The notes under the pieces: generated by a model
What the model was told of the DNA's origin: nothing
Database searches by the model: none
Seen by the model: only the letters and a program-made list of their open reading frames with translations
Shown here: positions 40,828-49,795 of the stretch, one piece after another
Layout: each line of letters starts with the position of its first letter
Numbering within the stretch: position 1 is the stretch's first letter
Position numbers and translations under genes: made by a program
NCBI GenBank assembly: GCA_007126575.1
Contig: SLBA01000158.1
Coordinates: forward strand, 1-49,795
Length of the DNA stretch: 49,795 nt
Source: Gemmatimonadota bacterium
Lineage (GTDB): Bacteria > Gemmatimonadota > Gemmatimonadetes > Longimicrobiales > Gaopeijiaceae
Direction: 5' to 3'

Positions 40828-41745
40828 TCAGTTCACGAGCTGCGGACAGATGTCTCGCAGAAGCGCCACGTCGCTCGGATGCAGCGCGGGGACCGGCCCC
40901 GTGTGCACTTCACTCATCACGGCGCCCGTCGCCTCGGTGTGCCCCAGCCCCAGGGCGTGCCCGAGCTCGTGGGCCATCAGGAGGACAAGCTCCTCCTGAT
41001 CGTCGAAGTAGTAGATCCGGATCTCGCGCTCCGACACCTCGGACACCCGCCCCCGGCGGAAGCGGACCTGCTCCCCGTAGTATGCCGACTCGACCGTGCG
41101 CGCGGGGAACTCCTCGCGCAGCCCCTCCCAGAACCGGTTTCGCTCCCGCACCTCGCGGTTCAGTCGCTCGGCCTCTTCGGTCAGTTCGCGCTCCCGCGCC
41201 GCCATCGACGCCTGCGTCTCCTCGATCTCGCGGAGCACGTCGGGAGGGGCCCCGCCCCGATCGTTCCACTCCCGGATCCACTCGTTGTGGCGCCCCACCT
41301 CGGCGTTCAGCCGCTCGAAGGCGCGATCCAGGTCGGCCCGCCGGGTTTCGAGGCGGGCGTCGATCGCGTCGAGCTCGTCGGCCCTCCGGTTCCGCTCCTG
41401 CACCACCGCCTGCCGGTCGTCGAAGACGAAGCGGACGGGGAGGCCCTCGTCCGCATCGTGCCGGAAGAGGGTCCGGCCGGCGACCTCCTCCCAGTACCCG
41501 ACCGCCCGGACCATCGCTTGCTCGGCCTCGGACTCGCTGACCCCGAACCGCGGGTCGATCTCGCCGATCCGCCAGGCCAGGGGCGCCGCGCAGGGCTCGG
41601 CCGATCCGCCGCGAGCCTCCACCTCCGCTTCGAGCAGCCCGCTCGAACCCAGCCCGTCGGGACCGGTGGCAGCCAGCCAGGTGGCGAGCACGAGCACCCC
41701 CACGAGGGTCCAGGCCAGCCAGGAGACGCCGGAACGTCGGGCCAT
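40828..41745 (-). CDS. Matrixin-like zinc protease with coiled-coil insert
   Basis: 305 residues. An N-terminal membrane anchor or signal (about 6-26), a beta-rich part (50-110), a highly charged coiled-coil-like insert (about 111-210, rich in Glu/Arg/Leu), and then the metzincin zinc motif HELGHALGLGH (259-269) with a downstream Met in AVMSEV (277). The motif and Met-turn are those of matrixins; the 100-residue helical insert before the catalytic helix is unusual for them. The gene starts 2 bases after the stop of a TonB-plug protein, so the two are probably co-translated. Confidence 0.82.
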   Translation of the reverse strand: MARRSGVSWLAWTLVGVLVLATWLAATGPDGLGSSGLLEAEVEARGGSAEPCAAPLAWRIGEIDPRFGVSESEAEQAMVRAVGYWEEVAGRTLFRHDADEGLPVRFVFDDRQAVVQERNRRADELDAIDARLETRRADLDRAFERLNAEVGRHNEWIREWNDRGGAPPDVLREIEETQASMAARERELTEEAERLNREVRERNRFWEGLREEFPARTVESAYYGEQVRFRRGRVSEVSEREIRIYYFDDQEELVLLMAHELGHALGLGHTEATGAVMSEVHTGPVPALHPSDVALLRDICPQLVN

Positions 41746-41747
41746 CT

Positions 41748-42563
41748 TCAGCCCCCCCGCCGTGTCCAGAGCACGATGACCCCGCACATCGAATCCGAGC
41801 TCAGGAACTCGAACGGGATCTGCGACGGGCCCGTGTAGACCTCCATGATCTCGAGCTGGGAGACGGTCACGAAATCGTCGATGTTCACCGCATCGTCGCT
41901 TCGAGCCACCCGGAAGCCGTCGAGCCAGACCTCGGGGTTGCAGGTGCGCTGGCTCACCGAGCCACGGGCCCGAAGGGTCACGTTCCCGCTCGAGTTGACC
42001 CGCACGCTGGGCATGGTCTGGAGGAGGCTCGACACCCGGCTGGTGGCGCGCTGCTCGAATTCGTCGCGGGTGAAGATGCGTCCCAGCCCCAGTGCCTGCT
42101 GTCGAGCGACCCGGTCGTACACGCCGACCAGCGGCCCGGTCCCGCGGCGGGCCTCGACCTCGACGGTGACCGGGTCGATCGCGATCGCGTCGCGCATGAG
42201 GCGCAGTTCGACCCGGGTGGTCTGCTCGCCCCCGGCAACCTCGACCTCGACCTCGATCGGTCGGTAGGCGAGGTGCTCGACCTCGACCCGGTAGAGCCCC
42301 GGAGGAAGCAGCTCCATCCGGAACTCCCCGCTCTCGCCGGTGACCGCACTGCGCTCCTCGGGTCCCCGCAGGGTGACGCGCGCTCCGGGCACCGCGGGGC
42401 CGGTCTCGCCCTCCCGGACCAGCCCCAGCAGTCGACCGAACTCCTCGGTCTCGGGAGGACGGTCCTGCGCGGCGAGGGCCGGGACCAGCGCGGGCGCAGC
42501 GCACACGACTCCGAGGATCGCGAGCACGGTTGCCACGGACCGGAGTGCGGTGGAGGGAGTCAT
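41748..42563 (-). CDS. Secreted TonB-plug protein without a barrel
   Basis: 271 residues. A signal peptide (start at 42563, cut near LAAQ) is followed by a carboxypeptidase-regulatory-like domain (about 43-125; VPGARVTLRGP, GEFRMELLPPGLYRVEV) and a TonB-receptor plug-like region (about 150-268; FTRDEFEQRATSRVSSLLQT, ISSNG-type turn, EVWLDGFRVA, DFVTVSQLEIMEVYTGPSQI). It then stops: there is no barrel. Such short plug proteins occur in Gemmatimonadota-like genomes, and their role is unknown. It is paired with the protease gene downstream and divergent from an ECF sigma gene. Confidence 0.8.
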   Translation of the reverse strand: MTPSTALRSVATVLAILGVVCAAPALVPALAAQDRPPETEEFGRLLGLVREGETGPAVPGARVTLRGPEERSAVTGESGEFRMELLPPGLYRVEVEHLAYRPIEVEVEVAGGEQTTRVELRLMRDAIAIDPVTVEVEARRGTGPLVGVYDRVARQQALGLGRIFTRDEFEQRATSRVSSLLQTMPSVRVNSSGNVTLRARGSVSQRTCNPEVWLDGFRVARSDDAVNIDDFVTVSQLEIMEVYTGPSQIPFEFLSSDSMCGVIVLWTRRGG

Positions 42564-42686
42564 GACGCTGCCTTTGGGGAAAGGGATGCGGACCGCTTCG
42601 AGGCTGTACACCGAGCGCCTCGGAAAGGTGAAGATGCCCGACGGCCGTGTCCAGTTAAAGCTCCCGGGCATGGTCGTTGCAGGGCG

Positions 42687-42715
42687 TTGCCGGGGGCGAG
42701 TCCCCGATCTATTCT
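42687..42715 (+). promoter_or_regulatory. Candidate promoter of the ECF-kinase operon
   Basis: TTGCCG (42687-42692), 17-base spacer, TATTCT (42710-42715); AAGGAG at 42722-42727 is the ribosome binding site 8 bases before the ATG. The spacer holds a small CGGGG/CCCCG hairpin. Confidence 0.4.
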
Positions 42716-42735
42716 GTCCTCAAGGAGTAGACCCG

Positions 42736-43278
42736 ATGACGACCAGTGATTCGGCAGGCGCCCCGGTCATGGCCCTTCTATACGACGAGCTTCGCGAGCT
42801 GGCGCATTTCCAGCTGGCGCGCGAGACCGGTGCGCCCACCCTCCAGACCACCGAGCTCGTTCACGAAGCCTACCTGCGCCTGGGCGACGACGCGCGCCTT
42901 CGGGGGCGCGGCCGGGCCTACTTCTTCGGCGCGGCGGCCCAGGCAATGCGGCGCATCCTGATCGAGGCGGCCCGGCGACGCACCGCGGCCAAGCGGGGAG
43001 GGGGTGCAGTGCCGGTCACCCTCGACGAGGAGCATGCGGCCGTCGACGCCTACGCCCTCGAACTGCTCGATCTCGACCGGGCGCTCAACGCGCTCGAAGC
43101 GGAGAATCCCCGTCTGGCCCGCGTCGTGGAGCTCCGCTTCTTCGGCGGACTGAGCGTCGAGGAGACCGCCGAGGCCCTCGAGATCTCTCCCCGCACCGTC
43201 AAGTCCGACTGGGCCGAGGCCCGCACGTCTCTGCACCGCCTCCTCGAGCCCCGGTCCGAGTCCCCCCCCGAGCCATGA
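42736..43278 (+). CDS. ECF sigma factor of the kinase-linked type
   Basis: 180 residues. Region 2 (LYDELRELAHFQLARE, LQTTELVHEAYLRLGDD, AYFFGAAAQAMRRILIEAAR) and region 4 (LEAENPRLARVVELRFFGGL, SVEETAEALEISPRTVKSDW) match the ECF subgroup usually encoded next to Ser/Thr kinases in Planctomycetes, Acidobacteria and Gemmatimonadota. It overlaps the kinase gene by ATGA and no anti-sigma gene is present, so phosphorylation is the likely control. This is family knowledge plus inference. Confidence 0.9.
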   Translation: MTTSDSAGAPVMALLYDELRELAHFQLARETGAPTLQTTELVHEAYLRLGDDARLRGRGRAYFFGAAAQAMRRILIEAARRRTAAKRGGGAVPVTLDEEHAAVDAYALELLDLDRALNALEAENPRLARVVELRFFGGLSVEETAEALEISPRTVKSDWAEARTSLHRLLEPRSESPPEP

Positions 43279-46190
43279 TCCACCTTCCCTCGGACCCCGA
43301 CGGCCGGGATCCGGCCGGGGGGCTTCACCCCGGGCTGGCGGCCGCCCTCCTGCGCTGGGCCGAGCAGCCCCTCGAGCCCGGAGCCGAGGTGGGGCGCTAC
43401 CGGATCGTTCGCCCCCTGGGTCGGGGTGGCATGGGCACCGTGTACCTGGCCCACGATCCGGTCCTGGACCGTTCCGTGGCCCTCAAGTTCCTTCCGATCG
43501 GCCTGGATACCGGTCCCGCCGGAGGCGATGACGACGGCGAGGCGGGCGCGGATCGCCTGGTGGCCGAGGCGCGCGCCGCCTCGGCCCTCGACCATCCCAA
43601 CATCGGGACGATCTACGAGGTCGGGCGCGACGCCCGGGGTCGCCGCTTCATCGCGATGGCCAGCTACGAGGGAGGCACGCTCCGGGACCGACTCCGCGAC
43701 GGCCCCCTCCCCACCGCCGACGCCCTCCGCATCGGGGCCCAGGTGGCGGAGGGGCTGGCCTCCGCGCACGGCAGCGGGATCATCCACCGCGACGTGAAGC
43801 CCGAAAACCTGGTCTTCGACCGGGGTGGCCGGGTCAAGATCGTGGACTTCGGCCTCGCGGTCCCCCGCTCCACCGGGCGATCCTCGGGCTCCACCGGGGG
43901 CACGATCGCCTACATGAGTCCGGAGCAGCTTTCCGGCGAACCCTGCGAGGAGCGATCCGACCTCTGGTCGCTCGGCGTCGTCCTCTTCGAGATGTTCACC
44001 GGCCACCGCCCCTGGGATGCCTCGGACCGCGAGAGCCTGCGAGAGGCGATCCTCGAGAGCCCGGCCCCTCCGGTGCCCGCGCCCGACGCCCTCGTCACGG
44101 ACCTCGTATCGAGTCTCCTCAGCCTGGACGCCGACGGGCGGCCCGCGAGCGCTGCCCAGTGCGCCCGCACCCTGCGCGGCGCGCTCTCTTCCGGCCGTCG
44201 GCGCTGGAGCCCGACGCAACGATCCACCGCGTGGGCCGCCTTCGCGGCGGTCGCGGTTCTCCTGGTCGTGGGCGGCCTCCTCATCGGGCGTGAGCTCCCC
44301 CGCATCACCGCGGCCGACGGCTGGGCGATCGGCGCACTCGACGATCGGGCGCGTGTGGTGGTCGCCGACTTCGAGGCCGCCGACGACCTCTACGAGCTCG
44401 CCCTCGCCGGCCGCGAAGCGCTCATGGTCGACCTGCAGCAGTCCTCGACCGTCACCGCGCTGAGCCGTACGCAGGTGGCCGAGATCCTCGGGCGGATGGG
44501 ACTCCCCGCCGACTCCAGGGTCACGGTCCCCCTCGCCCTCGAGGTGGCGCAGCGCGCGGGAGCGGGCGCCGTGCTCGAGGGCACCGTCGCCCGGGCCGGC
44601 TCCCGCGTGTCGGTCACCGGACGGGCCCTGGACCCGCAGAGCGGGGAGGAGTTCTTTTCGGTTCGGGCCTCGGCCGCCTCGCGACGCCTCCTGGGCACCA
44701 TCGAACGCCTCTCGAGGGAGATGCGGTATCGGCTCGGAGAGAGCCGGGAGGCGCTGGCCGGGAACCTTCCTCTTCCCGAGGTCACGACCCCGTCGATCGA
44801 AGCGCTCCGGTACTACGCCGAGGCGGAACGGATCATGCCCACCGACAGCGAGCGGGCCCTCCGGCTGGTCGGGTCCGCGCTCGAACGGGATTCCACCTTC
44901 GCGATGGCCCACCGCCTCGCCAGCGCCCAGGCCCACAACCGGCTCTCGTTCAGCGACGCGCAATATCACCTCGAGCAGGCGTGGCGGCACCGGCACCGGT
45001 TGCCGGAACGGGAGCGACTCCATCTCGAGGGGGCCCGTGCGGTCAATACGGAGTTCGACCCCCTCCGGGCGATCGAGATCTATCAGCTCATCCTGGACCG
45101 ATACCCGAACGACATGCGGGCGGCGAACAACGTGGGCACGATCCGGCAGTCGTGGCTCGACGACCACCAGGGAGCGATCGAGGCGTACGGTCTGGCGATG
45201 GAGCTGGAGCCGGACGGTGGCTTCGCGCTTTCGAACGCCCTGGGCACCGCCCTGGTCCTCGGAGACCTGCCCCTCGCCGATTCACTGGCCGAACGCGCCA
45301 GCAGCGCCGGACTCCACTCCTTCGTGAGCCGCTGGTCGGCGGCGAGAGCCTTTGCCCTGGGGGACCTCGACGAGGCCTGGGAACGCTGTGACCGACTGGT
45401 GACGAGCGCCGGCCCCGGGATCCCGCAGGCCGGAGACCTCGAGGTCTGCGGATCGATGGAGATCGTCTCGGGGCGCCTCGAGATCGGGATGAACCGGCTC
45501 GAGGCCGCGGTGAATCGGCACCTGGCCGAGGGGAGCCACCGGAACGTGGCGCACGCGGTCCAGGCGCTCGTGATGGCGGACCTCCTGCGGGGGGACCACG
45601 AGAGCGCCGCACGACGCCTGGCCGGACTTCCCGAACTGCTGCCCGCCGAGGACTTCGGCGAGCCCGACCGCTTCATCACCCGCACCAACTCGGGGATCCA
45701 GGCCCACCTTATGGGGCGGCCGGACATCGCCGAGGCCATCGCGAATCGGTATCCCCCCTATCCGGAGCCCGACCACTGGTTCGGGATCGGGTCCGATGCA
45801 CTCGTCACCGCCGCGGCCCAGGTCCGGGCGGGCGATGGCCCGGGCGCGCTCGAGACCCTGGACTCGGCCTTCCCCACCGGCGTCCTTCCCATCGGGCTGC
45901 GGATCTGGCAGGAACTGCTCAGTGGAATGGCCAGTGAGCTCAGCGGAGAGCTGGAACGGGCCGAGCGCCACTACGCCGCGGCCGCCAACCCGGGGTTCTT
46001 CACCTTCCGCTACGCCACCAAGGATCGGATCCACCTGCTCGTTTCTCTGGAGGGGCTGCTGCGCGTCCAGGAATCGCTGGGAGCCGCGAGCCGGGCAGCC
46101 GAGACCCGACGGCGCCTCGAGCGCCAGTATCCTCCCGACGCCGCACCCCCGGCTTCGAGCTATCCCGCACTCATCGCCGCCCTCCCCTGA
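43275..46190 (+). CDS. Transmembrane Ser/Thr protein kinase with TPR region
   Basis: 971 residues. The Hanks-type kinase domain has the glycine loop [10 protein letters not shown], Lys71 (ALKFL), HRDVKPEN (Asp173), DFG (191-193) and APE-like MSPEQLSG. A single membrane helix (about 320-338) is followed by a FlgO-like nucleoside-independent domain (about 350-470; [40 protein letters not shown]) and TPR-like helices (about 480-950). The kinase is intracellular and the TPR part extracytoplasmic, suggesting a sensor that signals to the sigma factor encoded by the overlapping upstream gene. Confidence 0.9.
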   Translation: MIHLPSDPDGRDPAGGLHPGLAAALLRWAEQPLEPGAEVGRYRIVRPLGRGGMGTVYLAHDPVLDRSVALKFLPIGLDTGPAGGDDDGEAGADRLVAEARAASALDHPNIGTIYEVGRDARGRRFIAMASYEGGTLRDRLRDGPLPTADALRIGAQVAEGLASAHGSGIIHRDVKPENLVFDRGGRVKIVDFGLAVPRSTGRSSGSTGGTIAYMSPEQLSGEPCEERSDLWSLGVVLFEMFTGHRPWDASDRESLREAILESPAPPVPAPDALVTDLVSSLLSLDADGRPASAAQCARTLRGALSSGRRRWSPTQRSTAWAAFAAVAVLLVVGGLLIGRELPRITAADGWAIGALDDRARVVVADFEAADDLYELALAGREALMVDLQQSSTVTALSRTQVAEILGRMGLPADSRVTVPLALEVAQRAGAGAVLEGTVARAGSRVSVTGRALDPQSGEEFFSVRASAASRRLLGTIERLSREMRYRLGESREALAGNLPLPEVTTPSIEALRYYAEAERIMPTDSERALRLVGSALERDSTFAMAHRLASAQAHNRLSFSDAQYHLEQAWRHRHRLPERERLHLEGARAVNTEFDPLRAIEIYQLILDRYPNDMRAANNVGTIRQSWLDDHQGAIEAYGLAMELEPDGGFALSNALGTALVLGDLPLADSLAERASSAGLHSFVSRWSAARAFALGDLDEAWERCDRLVTSAGPGIPQAGDLEVCGSMEIVSGRLEIGMNRLEAAVNRHLAEGSHRNVAHAVQALVMADLLRGDHESAARRLAGLPELLPAEDFGEPDRFITRTNSGIQAHLMGRPDIAEAIANRYPPYPEPDHWFGIGSDALVTAAAQVRAGDGPGALETLDSAFPTGVLPIGLRIWQELLSGMASELSGELERAERHYAAAANPGFFTFRYATKDRIHLLVSLEGLLRVQESLGAASRAAETRRRLERQYPPDAAPPASSYPALIAALP

Positions 46191-48038
46191 TCAGCGGCCC
46201 ATCCCCCACCCTTCCCGGCGGGGATCGGCCCCTGCCTGCCATCCGCCCGGCACCCGAAGGATCGAGTGGATCCCGCTGGTGAGCGCCTGCTCGGTCACAT
46301 CGTGCCCCCGCGCCTCGAGCACCTCGCGGAAGGTGGCCGGGAACCGGTCGCGCTCCAGGACCGTCGCCGGGCTGTTGTAGGCCGCGAAGTTCGGAAGGTC
46401 GGCCGCCTCCTGCGGGCTCAGCCCCCACGAGAGCATCCCCAGCAGCGACTTGGCGGTGTAGTGGATGATCGCGGCGCCCCCCGGCGATCCGGTGGCCGCG
46501 ACGAACTCCCCCGACTCTCGGTCGAAGACCAGGGTCGGCGCCATGCTCGACCGGGGCCGCTTTCCCCCCTCGACCCGGTTCGCGATCGGGAGCCCCATCT
46601 CATCCACGGGCACCCGCGAGAAGTCGGTCAGCTCGTTGTTCAGAAGGAATCCGCCCGCCAGCCCCGTCCCCCCATCCGACATGATCCGGGCCCCGAATCC
46701 CGACTCGATCGTCATCGTCATCGACACCGCGTTGCCGTACGAGTCGACCACGCTCAGGTGGCTGGTGCCCGACTCGGTCTGCACCGGATGCCGTCCGAAC
46801 GCGACCTCGACCGGTGCCGGATCCCCCGCCTCGGCCTCGCGCATCGAGCGCTCCCCGATCAACTCCGCCCGAGCCGCCAGGTAGTCGGGATCCAGCAGGG
46901 TGGACCAGTCGTCGCCGGGTGCATCGACGAAGCGCGCGTCGGCCACGAAGCGCTCCCGGTCCGCGTAGGCGAGCCGCGACGCCTCGCTGTACAGGTGCAT
47001 CCAGTCGGGGTCGGGGAGGCCGTCATCCGCCAGCGGCGCGTCACCGCCCGGAACCGCTGCGAGGATCCCCAGGATCTGCGCCACCGCCAGGTGCCCGGAC
47101 GAGGGCGGAGGGAACCCGCAGAGCCTCCACTCCGCCCAGTCGCTGCAGAGTGGGTCGACCTCGACGTCCTGCCTCGGATACTCCGCCAGATCCTCTACCG
47201 CCAGAAGCCCCGGACGCTCCGGATGCGAGCGGACCCGATGCACGATGTCCTCGGCGACGTCCCCGTGGTAGAATGCCTCCAGCCCCTCGTTGGCCACCCG
47301 CGTCAGTACCTCGGCGAGCGCCGGGTTGCGCAGTCGGTGTCCGACCGGCCACGGGTCACCCGCCTCGTCGTAATAGAAGGCTCCCGCGAGCGCGTCCCGG
47401 CGCAGCGCATCATCGCCCTCGAGGAGGGCGTTCAGGCGGGGACTCATCTCGAAGCCTTCCTCCGACAAGGTGATCGCCGGGCGAAAGACTTCGTCCCAGG
47501 CCAGTCGCCCGTGACGCTGGTGGGCCTGGTGGAGCATCGCGATCGTGCCGGGCGTCCCGACCGAGAGGCCGCTCCTGACCGCATCTCCGAAGGGGATCGG
47601 CTCCCCGTCCGCACCCAGGAAGAGGGTCTCGTCGGCCTCGGCCGGCGCGGTCTCGCGCCCGTCGAAGGCGGTGACGGCCTCTCCGTCGAAGTGCATCAGG
47701 AAGGCCCCGCCCCCGATTCCACTCGACTGGGGCTCGACCAGGGTCAGCACCATCTGCATGGCGATCGCGGCGTCTACCGCGGACCCCCCGGCCTCTAGCA
47801 CCTGGAAGCCCGCATCCACGGCCAGCGGGTGCGCGGCGGTGGCCATGTGCGACTCCGCCTCCCACCCCGGCTTCTCGGTGTACCCGGTCCCGATCTCGGG
47901 CGCGAGGGGCAGCTCGTAGGTCAGGACGGCGTCGGTGGCAGGCGGGGGCGGCGCATCGGCCGGCTCGCACGCCACGAGGATTGCCAGCGGCGCGATCGCC
48001 AGGAGGGAGGCCAGAGAGGTACGAGGGAGATCACTCAT
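46191..48038 (-). CDS. ggt: Gamma-glutamyltransferase lipoprotein
   Basis: 615 residues. A lipobox-like LVAC (Cys24) suggests anchoring. The family motifs are visible: MATAAHPLAVDAGFQVLEAG, GSAVDAAIAMQMVLTLVEP, SSGIGGGAFLM, and the autoprocessing site before Thr425 (ESGTSHLSVVDSYGNAV), the N-terminal nucleophile of the small subunit; RSSMAPTLVF and GSPGG follow. It transfers or hydrolyses gamma-glutamyl groups such as those of glutathione in the periplasm or cell surface. Its stop abuts the kinase stop with no gap (convergent). Confidence 0.92.
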   Translation of the reverse strand: MSDLPRTSLASLLAIAPLAILVACEPADAPPPPATDAVLTYELPLAPEIGTGYTEKPGWEAESHMATAAHPLAVDAGFQVLEAGGSAVDAAIAMQMVLTLVEPQSSGIGGGAFLMHFDGEAVTAFDGRETAPAEADETLFLGADGEPIPFGDAVRSGLSVGTPGTIAMLHQAHQRHGRLAWDEVFRPAITLSEEGFEMSPRLNALLEGDDALRRDALAGAFYYDEAGDPWPVGHRLRNPALAEVLTRVANEGLEAFYHGDVAEDIVHRVRSHPERPGLLAVEDLAEYPRQDVEVDPLCSDWAEWRLCGFPPPSSGHLAVAQILGILAAVPGGDAPLADDGLPDPDWMHLYSEASRLAYADRERFVADARFVDAPGDDWSTLLDPDYLAARAELIGERSMREAEAGDPAPVEVAFGRHPVQTESGTSHLSVVDSYGNAVSMTMTIESGFGARIMSDGGTGLAGGFLLNNELTDFSRVPVDEMGLPIANRVEGGKRPRSSMAPTLVFDRESGEFVAATGSPGGAAIIHYTAKSLLGMLSWGLSPQEAADLPNFAAYNSPATVLERDRFPATFREVLEARGHDVTEQALTSGIHSILRVPGGWQAGADPRREGWGMGR

Positions 48039-48228
48039 CGTCGCGTTCGCCTGTCAGGGGAAGTCATCGGGTCGATGTGAGGGGATGGATGGAAGGCTAC
48101 GGAGCCGACCCGCCCCGGGCAAGGTCGGCTCGATGGAACTCTCGGCCGGGGATCGAGTGTTTCAAGGCCGCGTGAGGAGGCCGCCCCGGCCTCGTCGCAG
48201 TCCCACCAAACAGGAACTCGACCCACCG

Positions 48229-48900
48229 ATGAGCGCCCCCATCCCCCCGCGCGAAGAGGAACGACTCGCCGCCCTCGAGGCGTACGACATCATGGACTCC
48301 GAGGCCGAAGCGACCTTCGACGACCTGGTCGCGATCGCCTCGAAGGTGTGCGCGACCGAGATCGCCCTGATCACGCTCATCGACGCGGATCGTCAGTGGT
48401 TCAAGGCAAAACTGGGATTCGAAGCCTCGGAGACACCGCGAGAGCTCGCCTTCTGCTCGCATGCGATCGTCGACGAGAGGACCACGGTGGTGCCCGACGC
48501 CACCCGCGACGACCGATTCAAGGACAACCCGTTCGTCACCGCCGACCCCTCGATCCGGTTCTACGCCGGGGCGCCCCTGCGCACCCCGGACGGCCACGGG
48601 CTCGGCACCATCTGCGTGATCGACACCGAACCCCGCGAACTCGAGGACTGGCAGGTCGAGGTCCTGGAGTCCCTCTCGCGCCAGGCCATGCGCCTTATGG
48701 AACTGAGGAAGATTTCGGCCCGCCTCGCCGATTCCCTCCAGAGAATCCGGACCCTCGGTGAGCTGCTACCAGTGTGTGCCTGGTGCCGGAAGGTCCGCAA
48801 CGACGACGAGTACTGGGTCCAGCTCGAGGAGTACGTCGCGCAGCGCTCCGACACCCGGATCAGTCACGGGATCTGTCCGGACTGTTCAGAGAATCTGTAG
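48229..48900 (+). CDS. GAF-domain protein with C-terminal zinc-ribbon-like motif
   Basis: 223 residues. A GAF domain (about 30-155; EIALITLIDADRQWFKAKLG, FCSHAIVDERTTVVPDATRD, FYAGAPLRTPDGHGLGTICV) is followed by a linker helix and a compact C-terminal CAWCRKVRNDDEYW ... SHGICPDC segment with Cys183, Cys186, Cys216, Cys219 and His213, which looks like a small metal site. This C-terminal module also occurs behind receiver and PAS domains in other bacteria. No output domain is present, so it may act by protein contact. Its 3' end overlaps the opposite-strand gene by 41 bases. Confidence 0.82.
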   Translation: MSAPIPPREEERLAALEAYDIMDSEAEATFDDLVAIASKVCATEIALITLIDADRQWFKAKLGFEASETPRELAFCSHAIVDERTTVVPDATRDDRFKDNPFVTADPSIRFYAGAPLRTPDGHGLGTICVIDTEPRELEDWQVEVLESLSRQAMRLMELRKISARLADSLQRIRTLGELLPVCAWCRKVRNDDEYWVQLEEYVAQRSDTRISHGICPDCSENL

Positions 48901-49549
48901 GAGCCACCGCAGGCGGGCTCCCCAGCTCGACCTCCCGCACCAGGAGACCGGTCGTCGACACCCGGACCTCGAAGCGCGCCGGACGCTGCACCTGGATATA
49001 CGTGGCGGATCCGTACTCCGTGTCCACCAGAAGGGCCAGGAGCGTATACCGTCGGGCCAGCTCGAACAGGTCGACCGGCTTGTCCGTCTTGAGCGAGTGG
49101 ACCGTGCGGGGCTCGGTGCGCTCGTCGTCGATCGCGACGTAGCGGCCGCTCAGCCGATCCAGCTCGTACTGCGTGTGGACCCCGATGATGTTCGCCAGGG
49201 GGTGCCACTTCAGGATGTGTGCGTCGACCAGCAGCTGGTCTCCGAGCACGTGAAAGGTGGTGTCCCGTCCATCGGGAAACTCGACGAAGGCCTGGAATGC
49301 CCGCTCGCCCGTGGGCACCGTGGTCACGACCGCCGCGACCTCCTCGAGGGTCAGCGCCCGGTAGCCCTGCGTCGAGACCCCCAGGGTGGCCGCGAGAGCC
49401 GCGAGCGAGAGGAAGAGGGCGCCCGTCCCCCCGCTCCCCAGCGAGCCGATCCAGCGTTTCCCCATCAGAGCCCGTGCGGCCACGATCAGCAGGATCAGGC
49501 TCAGGGCCGCAAAGGCCCCGGCGACTAGGAAGAAGGGCGCATCGGGCAT
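48860..49549 (-). CDS. Membrane-anchored protein of unknown function
   Basis: 229 residues. Two hydrophobic helices (about 5-27 and 41-60) are followed by a soluble domain (about 65-210) with beta-strands (AFVEFPDGRDTTFHVLGDQL, LVDAHILKWHPLANIIGVHT, YELDRLSGRYVAIDDERTEP). No family recognised with confidence. The start at 49549 begins with MPDAPFF, ahead of the first helix. Its last 41 bases overlap the convergent GAF gene. Confidence 0.7.
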   Translation of the reverse strand: MPDAPFFLVAGAFAALSLILLIVAARALMGKRWIGSLGSGGTGALFLSLAALAATLGVSTQGYRALTLEEVAAVVTTVPTGERAFQAFVEFPDGRDTTFHVLGDQLLVDAHILKWHPLANIIGVHTQYELDRLSGRYVAIDDERTEPRTVHSLKTDKPVDLFELARRYTLLALLVDTEYGSATYIQVQRPARFEVRVSTTGLLVREVELGSPPAVAPTDSLNSPDRSRD

Positions 49550-49795
49550 GATCGGACTCCAGGAGTTGAACCGGGTGTGGACTGCGGAATCTCGCCTGCG
49601 CGGCCCGCGACTGAAAGTCCCGAGAAGATCGCGGCAGACCCGGGTCGGTTGGCCAAACCCCGTCGTTGCCCACACATTGCGTGGGCCGTCGCTCAACCAG
49701 AACCCCAACCCCCACACCCGTGCCCCGATCGACCCGATGACCGCTCGAACCCATGCCGGTGCCGGCCTCTTCGCGACGATCCGTCGAAGAATCGA
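49550..49795. other. Non-coding end of window
   Basis: About 246 bases without a convincing gene. A small hairpin GCCCAC/GTGGGC (49668-49673 with 49681-49686) is present. An ATG at 49737 opens a frame to the window edge, but it has no ribosome binding site and only 19 codons are visible. Confidence 0.4.

Noticed and set aside
49737-49795. Possible plus-strand gene start at the right edge
   Set aside because: Only 19 codons visible and no ribosome binding site; cannot be supported.
1-49795. Mobile elements, CRISPR arrays, tRNA or rRNA genes
   Set aside because: No transposase, integrase, spaced direct repeats, cloverleaf-like sequence or rRNA core sequence was recognised by eye; a tRNAscan and IS search would settle small cases.

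Overview
The window is very GC-rich and densely packed, with many 4-base ATGA/GTGA gene overlaps. Several features together suggest a Gemmatimonadota-like, probably marine or sponge-associated bacterium: large outer-membrane receptors with a carboxypeptidase-regulatory domain, DUF5916 and DUF3179 proteins, an ECF sigma factor coupled to a TPR-bearing Ser/Thr kinase, and a sodium/solute symporter. The assignment is an inference from gene content; there is no rRNA or marker gene to confirm it. I saw no tRNA, rRNA, CRISPR array, transposase or phage gene.

Region 1 (1-12160, all minus strand). A LacI-family regulator heads a tight eight-gene run: regulator, KASIII-like protein A, acyl-CoA ligase, KASIII-like protein B, long-chain-type acyl-CoA synthetase, four-helix membrane protein, SSS-family symporter and MaoC hydratase. 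It is followed by a TonB-dependent receptor and a secreted PHB-depolymerase-family esterase cut by the window edge. Three copies of an 18-bp LacI-type palindrome (two over the regulator's own start, one in front of the receptor) suggest one regulon for capture, import and activation of an acyl substrate, perhaps a polyester or hydroxyacid. The two KASIII-like proteins have complementary damaged active sites, as expected for an obligate heteromer.

Region 2 (12280-21131). Three DUF3179 paralogues lie within about 6.4 kb, together with an outer-membrane barrel protein, a DUF5916 barrel protein, a membrane protein with a Cys-Cys pair, an AhpD-like CxxC protein and a DoxX-like protein. The function is unknown; a redox or metal theme is possible.

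Region 3 (21022-25338). A PAS histidine kinase, an ECF sigma/anti-sigma pair, a SprT-like metalloprotease and a GntR/UTRA regulator.

Region 4 (25348-34756, minus). An unusual amine/amino-acid catabolic block: succinate-semialdehyde-type dehydrogenase, GABA-type transaminase, nitrilase-family amidase, a 988-residue Orn/Lys/Arg decarboxylase, an ATP-grasp ligase and a C45-type Ntn-hydrolase, with the GntR regulator facing it. It may encode a pathway that protects an amine by acylation (ligase), oxidises it, and then removes the acyl group (C45 or nitrilase).

Region 5 (34821-40820, minus). An M28 lipoprotein peptidase, then a sulfur operon: two half-size YeeE/YedE transporters, a CstB-like persulfide dioxygenase-rhodanese and a SulP transporter, behind a palindromic operator.

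Region 6 (40828-49795). A matrixin-like protease with a coiled-coil insert paired with a TonB plug protein that has no barrel; divergently, an ECF sigma factor overlapping a Ser/Thr kinase-TPR gene; then a gamma-glutamyltransferase lipoprotein, a GAF protein with a C-terminal zinc-ribbon-like motif, and an unidentified membrane-anchored protein.
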